A stretch of 64,000 nucleotides of DNA from Massilia sp. CF038 (GTDB lineage: Bacteria; Pseudomonadota; Gammaproteobacteria; Burkholderiales; Burkholderiaceae_D). Positions 51,058 to 59,268 of this stretch are shown here, piece after piece. The stretch spans positions 1,054,001 through 1,118,000 of the forward strand of contig NZ_FQWU01000002.1 in assembly GCF_900129765.1 (NCBI RefSeq), given 5' to 3'. The first letter of the stretch is position 1. Every line of letters begins with the position of its first letter. The position numbers and the translations under genes were made by a program. The notes under the pieces are model-generated. The model saw only the letters and a program-made list of their open reading frames with translations, ran no database searches and was not told where the DNA came from.

Positions 51058-52056
51058 TTACTTTGGCATGGTTTGCCATCGCCAGGAATCGGCACACATT
51101 TGCGCGACATCACGCTCGGCCTTCCAGCCCAGCTCGGATTGAGCGAGGGCCGGGTCGGCATAGCACGAGGCAATGTCGCCGGGACGGCGTGCCACGATCT
51201 GGAACGGCACAGCCTTGCCGCTGGCGCTTTCGAAAGCTCGCACCATTTCCAGAACACTATTGCCACGCCCGGTACCCAAATTGTACGTAACTACGCCTGG
51301 GCCTGTCGCCAGCTTGGTGAGCGTTTTGACATGACCAATGGCCAGGTCAACCACGTGGATATAATCGCGTACGCCGGTCCCGTCCGGGGTCGGATAATCG
51401 CCGCCAAACACGGACAGATTGGCGCGCCGGCCTTCGGCCACCTGGGCGATGTAAGGCAGCAGATTGTTGGGAATGCCGTTCGGTTCTTCCCCGATCAGGC
51501 CGCTTTCGTGGGCGCCCACCGGGTTGAAGTAGCGCAGCAGCGCGATGCGCCAGCTGGGGTCGGCCACGGCCAGGTCGCGCAGGATTTCTTCGATGAACAG
51601 CTTGCTGCGGCCGTAAGCATTGGTCGCCGAGAGTGGGAAGTTTTCGCGGATCGGCACCGAGGCCGGGTCGCCATACACCGTGGCCGAGGACGAAAACACC
51701 AGCGTCTTGACGTTGGCGGCCGCCATGGCCTCGAACAGCTGCACGCTGCCGGTGACGTTGTTGTCGTAGTAGCGCAGCGGCTGGCTGACGGATTCGCCGA
51801 CCGCCTTCAGACCGGCGAAATGAATCACCGCATCAAACTTGTGCGCGGCAAAGGCGGCGTCCAGCGCGGCGCGGTCGCGGATGTCCGCTTCAATGAACGG
51901 CAAGGTCTTGCCGCTGATTTGTTCGACCCGCTGCTGTACGGCGCGCGTGGTGTTCGACAAATTATCGAGCGCGATCGGCTCGTGGCCTGCGGCCAGCAAT
52001 TCAACGCAGGTATGCGAACCGATATAACCCAAACCACCGGTAACCAGGATTTTCAT
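51058..52056 (-). CDS. galE: UDP-glucose 4-epimerase
   Basis: 332 residues, extended SDR fold. NAD site TGGLGYIGSH at the N-terminus, LDNLSNT, catalytic Tyr/Lys in TNAYGRSKLFIEEIL, Ser in VFSSSATVYG, and the GalE-specific RYFNPVGAHESG and DYIHVVDLA. Interconverts UDP-glucose and UDP-galactose, and in some members the N-acetyl forms. Starts 77 bases after the dehydrogenase stop and ends 18 before the nucleotidyltransferase. Confidence 0.95.
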   Translation of the reverse strand: MKILVTGGLGYIGSHTCVELLAAGHEPIALDNLSNTTRAVQQRVEQISGKTLPFIEADIRDRAALDAAFAAHKFDAVIHFAGLKAVGESVSQPLRYYDNNVTGSVQLFEAMAAANVKTLVFSSSATVYGDPASVPIRENFPLSATNAYGRSKLFIEEILRDLAVADPSWRIALLRYFNPVGAHESGLIGEEPNGIPNNLLPYIAQVAEGRRANLSVFGGDYPTPDGTGVRDYIHVVDLAIGHVKTLTKLATGPGVVTYNLGTGRGNSVLEMVRAFESASGKAVPFQIVARRPGDIASCYADPALAQSELGWKAERDVAQMCADSWRWQTMPK

Positions 52057-52133
52057 GGAGAGTCTCGCTTAGGGAATGAAGCAGAAGAAAAAAGGCAGGC
52101 CGGGCGCCAGGCTGGCGCCGGCCGGAATGCAGA

Positions 52134-53414
52134 TTATAAGCGCCAGACCTGGATGCCCGCTTCGGTCAGCGCGGCAGCGTCAAAGCAGGCCTTGACGTCG
52201 ATGAAGCAGCCACCCTTGATCAGTTTTTTCTGGAAGTCTTCCGGCGCCAGCGCGCACAATTGGTTGTGCGACACCGCTGCCACGATGGCATCGGCACGCG
52301 GCAATTCTTCCCACGACGACAGGGTCACGCCATATTCGTGCAGTGCTTCGGCTGCATCGGCAAACGGGTCGTGCACGAACACTTCAACCCCGAACGACTT
52401 CAGTTCGGTGATCACGTCGGCCACCTTGGAATTGCGCAGGTCGGCGCAGTTTTCCTTGAAGGTCAGGCCCAGCACGTTCACGCGGGCGCCCTTAACGTAG
52501 CTGCCGGCCGCGATCATGTTCTTGATCGTGGTTTCGGCAATGAATTTGGCCATGCCATCGTTGATACGGCGACCAGCCAGAATCACTTGCGGGTGGTAAC
52601 CCAGCATGCCGGCCTTGTGGGTCAGGTAATACGGGTCCACGCCAATGCAGTGCCCGCCAACCAGGCCCGGCGAAAACTTGAGGAAGTTCCATTTGGTGCC
52701 GGCCGCCTTGAGCACTTCGGTGGTGTCAATGCCGATCTTGTCGAAGATGATGGCCAGCTCGTTCATCAGGGCGATGTTCAAGTCGCGCTGGGTGTTTTCA
52801 ATGACTTTGCACGCTTCGGCCGCCTTGATGCTGGAGGTGCGGTGCACGCCCGGCTTGACGATTTTTTCGTACATGACCGCCACTTTTTCCAGCGTCTCGG
52901 CCGTGTCGCCGGCCACCACTTTGAGAATGGTGGTCAGGGTGTGGTCGCGGTCGCCCGGGTTGATGCGCTCGGGCGAATAGCCGACAAAGAAGTCTTCCTT
53001 CCACTTCAGGCCGGATGCTTTTTCCAGTTCGGGAATGCACACTTCTTCGGTGGCGCCTGGGTACACGGTGGACTCGTAGACCACGGTGGCGCCCTTCTTC
53101 ATGAATTTGCCGACGCTGCGCGAGGCGCCGATCAGCGGGCCGAAATCCGGGTTGTGGGCAATGTCGACCGGGGTCGGCACGGCCACGATGATCATGTCGC
53201 ACTCGCCCAGCAGCGTGCCGTCGCTGGTGTAGACAGCGTGCACGGCCTCGGCCATCTGGGCGTCGGACAGTTCGCGCGACGGGTCCACCCCGCGCAGGCA
53301 GGCATCGACCTTGTTTTGCGCGATATCGAAACCGATCGTGCGGCCCAGCTTGCCGAATTCGATGACCAGGGGAAGTCCGACATAGCCGAGACCAATGACG
53401 CCGATTGTGCTCAT
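52134..53414 (-). CDS. UDP-N-acetylhexosamine 6-dehydrogenase (TviB/WbpO type)
   Basis: 426 residues from ATG 53414, preceded by AAGG at a longer spacing. Rossmann GVIGLGYVGLPLVIEFG, then YESTVYPGATEEVCIPELE, FFVGYSPERINPGD and the catalytic GLVGGHCIGVDPYYL with its Cys. Overall it reads closer to TviB/WbpO (UDP-GlcNAc or UDP-GalNAc 6-dehydrogenases) than to WecC. Oxidises C6 of a UDP-HexNAc to the uronic acid. With wecB upstream, UDP-ManNAc is also a possible substrate. Confidence 0.9.
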   Translation of the reverse strand: MSTIGVIGLGYVGLPLVIEFGKLGRTIGFDIAQNKVDACLRGVDPSRELSDAQMAEAVHAVYTSDGTLLGECDMIIVAVPTPVDIAHNPDFGPLIGASRSVGKFMKKGATVVYESTVYPGATEEVCIPELEKASGLKWKEDFFVGYSPERINPGDRDHTLTTILKVVAGDTAETLEKVAVMYEKIVKPGVHRTSSIKAAEACKVIENTQRDLNIALMNELAIIFDKIGIDTTEVLKAAGTKWNFLKFSPGLVGGHCIGVDPYYLTHKAGMLGYHPQVILAGRRINDGMAKFIAETTIKNMIAAGSYVKGARVNVLGLTFKENCADLRNSKVADVITELKSFGVEVFVHDPFADAAEALHEYGVTLSSWEELPRADAIVAAVSHNQLCALAPEDFQKKLIKGGCFIDVKACFDAAALTEAGIQVWRL

Positions 53415-53497
53415 GTTCACATTACCTTTTTTTTGTTGTTGCGCCACGCGCTGCCTTTCGACAGCGCGCTGGCATGACCGGTTTGCAGTGCTTGAAA

Positions 53498-54607
53498 TTA
53501 GCGCAGTTCTTGGGTCAGCACGGCGACGATGCGCTCGGCTGCCTTGCCGTCCCACAGATGCGGACGGCGGCCCTGCTTGCCCTCGCCGCGCAACACCTTG
53601 CGCGCTTCCAGCACGATGCGAGCAGGGTCGGTACCGACCAGCACGTTCGAGCCTTCGTCGACAGTGACGGGACGCTCGGTGTTTTCGCGAATGGTGATGC
53701 AAGGCACGCCCAGGGCGGTGGTTTCTTCCTGCAAGCCGCCGCTGTCGGTCAGTACCACGGCTGCGTCTTTCCACAGATTCAGGAAGGACATATATGCTTG
53801 CGGGCCGAGCAAGGTGATGTTCGGACCCAGGTCGATGCCGAAGGACGCCAGGTTGGCGCGGGTACGCGGATGCACCGGGAATACCAGCGGCAGCTCGGCG
53901 GCGATTTCTTTGAGGGCGCCGGCAATGCGGGTCATCATGGCGGCATCGTCCACATTGCTTGGACGGTGCAGGGTGACCACGCCATAGCGCCCGCCCTTTT
54001 CCGCCTGCGCCGCCTTGAAGGGTGCGCTGTCAAAGGCCGAGGTATCTGTGGCGCTCAGCTTGTCTGCCTGGAACAAAACGTTGTCGACCATGACGTGGCC
54101 GACATAATGAATGGCCGAGGCAGCCTTGCCTTCTTTTTCCAGATGCTGGACGGCCGACGGTTCGGTGACAAAGAACCAGTCGGTGATGCTGTCGGTAACC
54201 AGACGGTTGATTTCTTCGGGCATGGACAGGTCGCCGCTGCGCAGCCCTGCTTCCACGTGCGCCACCGGAATATTGAGTTTTTTGGCAGAGATCGAGCAGG
54301 CCAGGGTCGAATTCACGTCGCCCACGACCAGCACCGCGGCGGGACGCTCGGCAATGCACAGTTCTTCGAAGGCGACCATGATCTTGGCCGTTTGCTGAGC
54401 GTGGCTGCCGCCGCCGGCGCCCATGAAGATGTCGGGCTGGGGAATGCCCAGTTCTTCGAAGAACACCTCGTTCATGTCGCGGTCATAGTGCTGACCGGTG
54501 TGAATGATCTTGAATGTCAGGGCGCTTTGCGCCTGCAGGGCACGCACGATCGGCGCGATTTTCATGAAATTCGGGCGAGCGCCGGCGACGAGGTAGATCA
54601 GGGACAT
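53498..54607 (-). CDS. wecB: UDP-N-acetylglucosamine 2-epimerase (non-hydrolysing)
   Basis: 369 residues. N-terminal YLVAGARPNFMKIAPIVRAL, TGQHYDRDMNEVFFEELG, VEAGLRSGDLSMPEEINR and the conserved TDSGGLQEE and ITIRENTERPVT. Converts UDP-GlcNAc to UDP-ManNAc for surface polysaccharide. The upstream 96 bases are AT-rich and carry a minus-strand TATAAT (54636-54641), a possible cluster promoter without a clear -35. Confidence 0.95.
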   Translation of the reverse strand: MSLIYLVAGARPNFMKIAPIVRALQAQSALTFKIIHTGQHYDRDMNEVFFEELGIPQPDIFMGAGGGSHAQQTAKIMVAFEELCIAERPAAVLVVGDVNSTLACSISAKKLNIPVAHVEAGLRSGDLSMPEEINRLVTDSITDWFFVTEPSAVQHLEKEGKAASAIHYVGHVMVDNVLFQADKLSATDTSAFDSAPFKAAQAEKGGRYGVVTLHRPSNVDDAAMMTRIAGALKEIAAELPLVFPVHPRTRANLASFGIDLGPNITLLGPQAYMSFLNLWKDAAVVLTDSGGLQEETTALGVPCITIRENTERPVTVDEGSNVLVGTDPARIVLEARKVLRGEGKQGRRPHLWDGKAAERIVAVLTQELR

Positions 54608-54703
54608 GGCGAGAAGAAATTTATCAAAAGGATAATTATAATGCCAAAAAGTTCTTTAGTGCTTTGCTAAATGCTAGCGTGCGCCGACTTTATGACCTGC
54701 TAA

Positions 54704-55396
54704 TTACCAAAATGACCAATTTGACGTCATGACAACCCAAATCCCCAGTACGCCGTTGGTGACGGCATGGGCAATGACGGCCGTCCAGAGGGAACGCGAG
54801 CGCATGTAGAGCCAGCTGTAAGCCAGACCCGCCACGATGCCGGCCAGCCAGAGATTGTGTTCAAAACCAAACAGAACGGCGGCAATGGCCACGCTGCGCA
54901 GACTGATGCGAGCCGGTTCCACTGCCTGAAAATCGAGCTGATCTAGCCAGCGCAGCAGGAAAGAGCGCCAGAATAATTCTTCCATGACGGGCACCACCAG
55001 CGCCGCGCCGGCAATGCGCACCACCACCAGCAAGGCCTCGAGCTGGCCATTGCTGCGCGGGTCGTAGCCGCCCGGCGTGCCGATCAGCATCCAGCTGGCC
55101 GTTAAATTGATCCACAGGAAAAATACCAGCAGCCCGACTGCCACGGAGCATGCGGCCCAGGCAGCGCTTGGGCGCGGCCAGTGCAGCTCGGTATAGTGAC
55201 GCCAGAACAGCGCCAGCGTCGCCAGCACCGCGACGGTCTTGACGGGGTACAGCCAGCGCAGCGATTCGGCTGCCATGCCTGCCCTGCCCAGCACTTCGGC
55301 CAGCAGCAGAAAACCCAGATACACCAGGAACGGCGCCACCCGCACCCAGCCAGCGTGGCTGAGCAAAGGCGCGCTGGCCCGTTCCTGACCGGCCAT
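54704..55396 (-). CDS. CPBP-family protease, exosortase/EPS-associated
   Basis: 230 residues, seven to eight hydrophobic helices. CPBP (CAAX-protease and bacteriocin-processing) motifs are intact: EELFWRSFLLRWL (EExxxR), FGFEHNLWLAG and HAVTNG. This compact form is known next to exosortase/exopolysaccharide clusters as 'CAAX prenyl protease-related protein'. No exosortase gene lies in the window. It starts six bases after the uup stop, so it is probably co-transcribed with uup. Confidence 0.87.
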   Translation of the reverse strand: MAGQERASAPLLSHAGWVRVAPFLVYLGFLLLAEVLGRAGMAAESLRWLYPVKTVAVLATLALFWRHYTELHWPRPSAAWAACSVAVGLLVFFLWINLTASWMLIGTPGGYDPRSNGQLEALLVVVRIAGAALVVPVMEELFWRSFLLRWLDQLDFQAVEPARISLRSVAIAAVLFGFEHNLWLAGIVAGLAYSWLYMRSRSLWTAVIAHAVTNGVLGIWVVMTSNWSFW

Positions 55397-55402
55397 GGCG
55401 GC

Positions 55403-57298
55403 TTAGGCTTTCGAGCGCGCTTCGATCAATTCCCACTTCTCGAGTGCCTCGAGCAGGAGCTGATCAATTTCTTCGTAGCGCGTATTCATGCGCTTGGCGT
55501 CGGCCGGGTTGGTCTTGTAGAAGTCCGGCGCGTTCAGCTGGGCAGTGATGGCCGACTGTTCATCTTCCAGGCTGGCGATCAGCAGTGGCAGTTCTTCCAG
55601 TTCACGCTGCTCCTTGTAGGACAGCTTGGCCTTCTTTGCTGCCGGGGCCGGGGCCGCTGCTGCAGCAGGCTTGGCGGCCGCTTTTGGCGCGGCCACTGGC
55701 GCCAGCGCCTTGACGCGCTCCCAGTCCGTGTAGCCGCCCACGAATTCGCGCCAGCGGCCCTCCCCTTCGGCGACGATCACTTCGGTGACCACGTTGTCGA
55801 GGAAGGTACGGTCGTGGCTGACCAGGAAGACGGTGCCTTCATAGTTTTCCAGCAATTCCTCCAGCAGCTCCAGGGTATCGATGTCCAGATCGTTGGTGGG
55901 TTCATCAAGCACCAGGCAATTGGCTGGCTTGGCAAACAGACGCGCCAGCAGCAGGCGGTTGCGTTCGCCGCCGGAGAGCGATTTGACCGGCGAGCGCGCG
56001 CGCTCCGGCGCAAACAGGAAGTCGCTCAGGTAGCTCATCACGTGCTTGCGCTGGCCATTGACTTCCACGAAATCGCTGCCGGGCGCGATGGTGTCCATCA
56101 GGCTGGCTTCTTCGTTGAGCTGGGAGCGCATCTGGTCAAAGTAGGCCACTTCCAGCTTGGTGCCGAGCTTGACCTTGCCGCTGTCGGCCGTTTCTTCGCC
56201 CAGGATAATTTTCAGCAAAGTGGTCTTGCCGGCGCCGTTGGCACCGATCAGGCCGACCTTGTCGCCACGCAGTACGGTACCGCTGAAGTTGTCGATGATG
56301 ACCTTGTCGCCGTAGGCCTTGCTGACGTTTTCCAGGTCCGCCACGATCTTGCCTGAACGCTCGCCGCCGCCCACTTCCAGCTTGACCTGGCCTTGCTGAT
56401 CACGGCGTGCCACGCGCTGCAGACGCAGGTTTTCCAGGCGCTTGACGCGGCCCTCGTCGCGCACGCGGCGTGCCTTGACGCCCTTGCGGATCCACACTTC
56501 TTCCTGCGCGAGGAATTTATCGAACTTGGCGTTTTCGACTTCTTCGTTTTCCAGCAGCTCGGCCTTGCGGCTCTGGTAAGTGGTGAAGTTGCCCGGGAAG
56601 GACAGCAGCTTGCCACGGTCCAGTTCGATAATGCGAGTGGCAACGTTGTCGAGGAAGGAGCGGTCGTGGGTGATGAACAGGACCGAGCCCTTGAAGTCGC
56701 GCAGCAAGCCTTCCAGCCACATAATCGAGCGGAAGTCCAGGTGGTTGGTCGGTTCGTCGAGCAGCAGCACGTCAGGGGCCGAGACCAGCGCCACAGCCAG
56801 GGCCACGCGCTTTTGCATCCCGCCCGACAATGTACCCATCAGCATCTCGCCCGTCAGATTCAGGCGATCAAGCGTGGTGTCAACCTTGTTTTGCATGCTC
56901 CAGCCATCGGTGGCGTCGAGCTTGACCTGCAGATCGTGCATGCGGTCCATCAAGGCTTCATCGTCGCCCTGGCCGAACTGGCCGGTCAGCGCTTCGTATT
57001 CCGCCAGCATGGCGGCCTGCTCGCCCATCCCGGCTGCCACCGCGTCAAACACGGACATGGCCGGATCGAAAGTCGGTTCCTGCTCGACGTAGGCGATTTT
57101 CAAGCCTTGCTGCTGGACCAGCAGGCCATCATCGAGCTTGAAGCGGCCCGAAATGACCTTCAGCAGCGACGATTTGCCGGTGCCGTTGCGGCCGATCAGA
57201 CCGACGCGCTCGCCGGTTTCCAGGGAAAATTCCGCGTGATCGAGCAGCGCGACGTGGCCGAACGCGAGTTGCGCCGACGAAAGTGAGATGACAGCCAT
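55403..57298 (-). CDS. uup: ABC-F ATPase Uup
   Basis: 631 residues from ATG 57298. Two ABC modules: Walker A GRNGTGKSS (about 38) and GANGAGKTT (about 350), signatures LSGGMQKR and LSGGERNR, with the ABC-F linker between them. The C-terminus is an Ala/Lys linker and a coiled coil (AAPAPAAKKAKLSYKEQREL onward) typical of Uup. No membrane domain. Acts on ribosomes or DNA structures (branched DNA binding is known for E. coli Uup). It is read leftward, away from the tRNA gene. Confidence 0.93.
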   Translation of the reverse strand: MAVISLSSAQLAFGHVALLDHAEFSLETGERVGLIGRNGTGKSSLLKVISGRFKLDDGLLVQQQGLKIAYVEQEPTFDPAMSVFDAVAAGMGEQAAMLAEYEALTGQFGQGDDEALMDRMHDLQVKLDATDGWSMQNKVDTTLDRLNLTGEMLMGTLSGGMQKRVALAVALVSAPDVLLLDEPTNHLDFRSIMWLEGLLRDFKGSVLFITHDRSFLDNVATRIIELDRGKLLSFPGNFTTYQSRKAELLENEEVENAKFDKFLAQEEVWIRKGVKARRVRDEGRVKRLENLRLQRVARRDQQGQVKLEVGGGERSGKIVADLENVSKAYGDKVIIDNFSGTVLRGDKVGLIGANGAGKTTLLKIILGEETADSGKVKLGTKLEVAYFDQMRSQLNEEASLMDTIAPGSDFVEVNGQRKHVMSYLSDFLFAPERARSPVKSLSGGERNRLLLARLFAKPANCLVLDEPTNDLDIDTLELLEELLENYEGTVFLVSHDRTFLDNVVTEVIVAEGEGRWREFVGGYTDWERVKALAPVAAPKAAAKPAAAAAPAPAAKKAKLSYKEQRELEELPLLIASLEDEQSAITAQLNAPDFYKTNPADAKRMNTRYEEIDQLLLEALEKWELIEARSKA

Positions 57299-57473
57299 AG
57301 TGAATTCGAGTTGCGTCGGCCCGTTGCGAGCGGCCAAATTGATGAAAGAAGGCGGTATTGTACCGATACTGGGCGGGGAGCATCCATTTTCCGCCCGGAG
57401 GTCGGCTATAATTGCGCTCGATTCACGACACCGGGTCTGGTTTGACCAACGCCGATCGCCGAATCACAGCGTC

Positions 57474-57548
57474 CTCTCCGTAGCACAATGGATAGTGCAC
57501 ATGCCTCCTAAGCGTGGGATACAGGTTCGATTCCTGTCGGAGGGACCA
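57474..57548 (+). tRNA. tRNA-Arg (anticodon CCU)
   Basis: 75 bases with an encoded CCA. Acceptor CTCTCCG pairs with CGGAGGG (one U-G), D-stem GCAC/GTGC, anticodon stem CATGC/GCGTG around loop CTCCTAA (anticodon CCT), variable loop GGAT, T-arm ACAGG-TTCGATT-CCTGT. A TATAAT at 57407-57412 is the likely promoter -10. The first base would be C, rare outside initiator tRNA. Processing could begin elsewhere. Confidence 0.93.
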
Positions 57549-57571
57549 GTCTGCTGCCTCCCGCGCTCTCC

Positions 57572-58000
57572 CTATAAATTCGCCTGTGCAAGAGGACGGT
57601 TTTCGCAAGTCTCCTGGAACTGCGCGACACGCTGCTTGTTTTCGCTTGCCATTGCATCAAGCACAGCGCCCATCTGTGTATGCTTCTCGACCAGCGCATT
57701 GTTCTTGACGATCATTGCGTTGAGAGCCTGCATGGCTGCGCTGTCGCGGCGATCGACCGCCGCCTTTTCCTTGTCCAGTTCGGCGTTGCGTCGATCAATC
57801 TCGGCCGCCAGCGCTTGAATCTCGTCCACCTTTGCGTTGAAGACGCGCGCCTGCTGGTTGATTTCGGCGAGCTGGGCCTCGCACTTCGCCTTTTGCGCCG
57901 AGTTCGGCGGATTCTTTGCCAACCTGGCATCGGCACATAGCGCATGTTGGGTGAGCATGAGCGAGAATGCAAAAACGGCGGAAAGTTTGAATCGCTTCAT
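57572..58000 (-). CDS. small periplasmic coiled-coil protein
   Basis: 142 residues from ATG 58000, with GGAGG upstream; the frame is open further upstream without a ribosome site. Signal peptide MKRFKLSAVFAFSLMLTQHA, cleaved near LCA-D. The mature part is a continuous charged helix (QLAEINQQARVFNAKVDEI, RRNAELDKEKAAVDRRD), i.e. coiled coil, with Cys residues near both ends (KCEAQ and ETCEN) that could form a disulfide. No function recognised. Sits immediately after the tRNA on the opposite strand. Confidence 0.8.
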   Translation of the reverse strand: MKRFKLSAVFAFSLMLTQHALCADARLAKNPPNSAQKAKCEAQLAEINQQARVFNAKVDEIQALAAEIDRRNAELDKEKAAVDRRDSAAMQALNAMIVKNNALVEKHTQMGAVLDAMASENKQRVAQFQETCENRPLAQANL

Positions 58001-58280
58001 CTTGTTTTTCCTCCAGCGCGAAGCAGCATAAACGATGAGCCTGACCAGCACCTGTTTTCTCCACCAAGCACTTCCATTGCGCTGGTCACACACTTCCATT
58101 GTACTTGACCAACAACAGGCACCGCCGCGACCGCTGCGCGCTTGCAGTACGATGGCGGGACCCAGACGAACCAGGAACGCCGCCATGATGATGACGGCGC
58201 TAGATCCAGGCAACCCTGTTGAAGTTGCCAAAGAGGCTCTTTATCCCTCGGCTGTTGTCGACTTGAAAAACAAGTACGCT

Positions 58281-58637
58281 TCAACTCTGCGCCAGCAAGA
58301 CCAGCGGCGCAATTACGCCCCCTACCAGGACAAAAATGATCAGGAAAATGGAAGCGTACCAACGCAATGCTGACTGTGCGATTGGCGGCAAGCGTCCGAT
58401 AAAACGGTTACTGGACTGAAGCGTCCCGCGGGTCGGATGGAACCAGAAGCATAGACATAAAATCGCCCACGGAACGACCAAAGTCGGGCCCACGAACGTC
58501 ATAGCGAGCTGGCTCGCATTTGCTGAAACGTAGATGCTCCCGACCATTCCGAAAAATCCAGCGGCAGATAGAAGAAAAAACCACCAGCGATAGGGATACA
58601 ACTTCGCAGCGAGGCGGGTAAAAAAAGATGGCAACAT
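58281..58637 (-). CDS. small inner-membrane protein of unknown function
   Basis: 118 residues with three hydrophobic helices (WWFFLLSAAGFFGMVGSIYV, AMTFVGPTLVVPWAILCLC, FLIIFVLVGGVIAPLVLL). AAGGG stands upstream of the ATG. No family recognised. The bases between it and the coiled-coil gene (58001-58280) hold no gene. Confidence 0.65.
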   Translation of the reverse strand: MLPSFFTRLAAKLYPYRWWFFLLSAAGFFGMVGSIYVSANASQLAMTFVGPTLVVPWAILCLCFWFHPTRGTLQSSNRFIGRLPPIAQSALRWYASIFLIIFVLVGGVIAPLVLLAQS

Positions 58638-58806
58638 GGGTGAATCCCTTACGTGAGATGGGGCTGAACTGACGGCAGTGATTTCAAGGCGGCGTCGGAC
58701 AAAACCTACCGCTTAGTCCTAGCCAAACAGCGAAAGGTTTGAACTGATTCATTTCTCATTCCACGCACAACGCCTTCCCATTATTGAACACCCATCACGA
58801 AATCGA

Positions 58807-59214
58807 TCAGGCGTGATCACGCCAAAAAGAAGCATCGCGGCTGAGGACGGCGAGTAAGCACACCACGCCGCCAGTGTCGGAGAAGAGCACAAGCAAACTG
58901 GCGCACGTGATCCAGATTTGGCCCCAGGCCAGCATCACCGCTAAGGTCACGAAAATGGATGCAACAACGGGCAATCCCGAGACGCGTGCATACCCCTGCA
59001 GCGATCCGCCATGGCGCCTCGCATACAAGGCAGGTCGAACAAATGCGACGTAAAGGTTCAGACCCACAATCACCAACGCCAAGGCAACCAGGACCCAGGC
59101 TACAACGGCCGATTTGACCAGGCCAGGATTCGCCAGCGCAGAGTACAGCGAACCCAGTGAAAGCGCGATTGGAGAGGCGAGAAAAGCGACGATGGCCAGA
59201 TTCCTGATAATCAC
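58807..59214 (-). CDS. small inner-membrane protein of unknown function
   Basis: 135 residues, four hydrophobic helices (IVAFLASPIALSLGSLYSAL, AVVAWVLVALALVIVGLNLY, VASIFVTLAVMLAWGQIW, CASLLVLFSDTGGVVCLLAV). Not recognisably related to the neighbouring membrane protein. Function unknown. Confidence 0.65.
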   Translation of the reverse strand: MIIRNLAIVAFLASPIALSLGSLYSALANPGLVKSAVVAWVLVALALVIVGLNLYVAFVRPALYARRHGGSLQGYARVSGLPVVASIFVTLAVMLAWGQIWITCASLLVLFSDTGGVVCLLAVLSRDASFWRDHA

Positions 59215-59268
59215 TGCGTCACCCTACAGGAATTGTCAACGCGCTTCGCAGCGATGCTAGCCTCAAAA

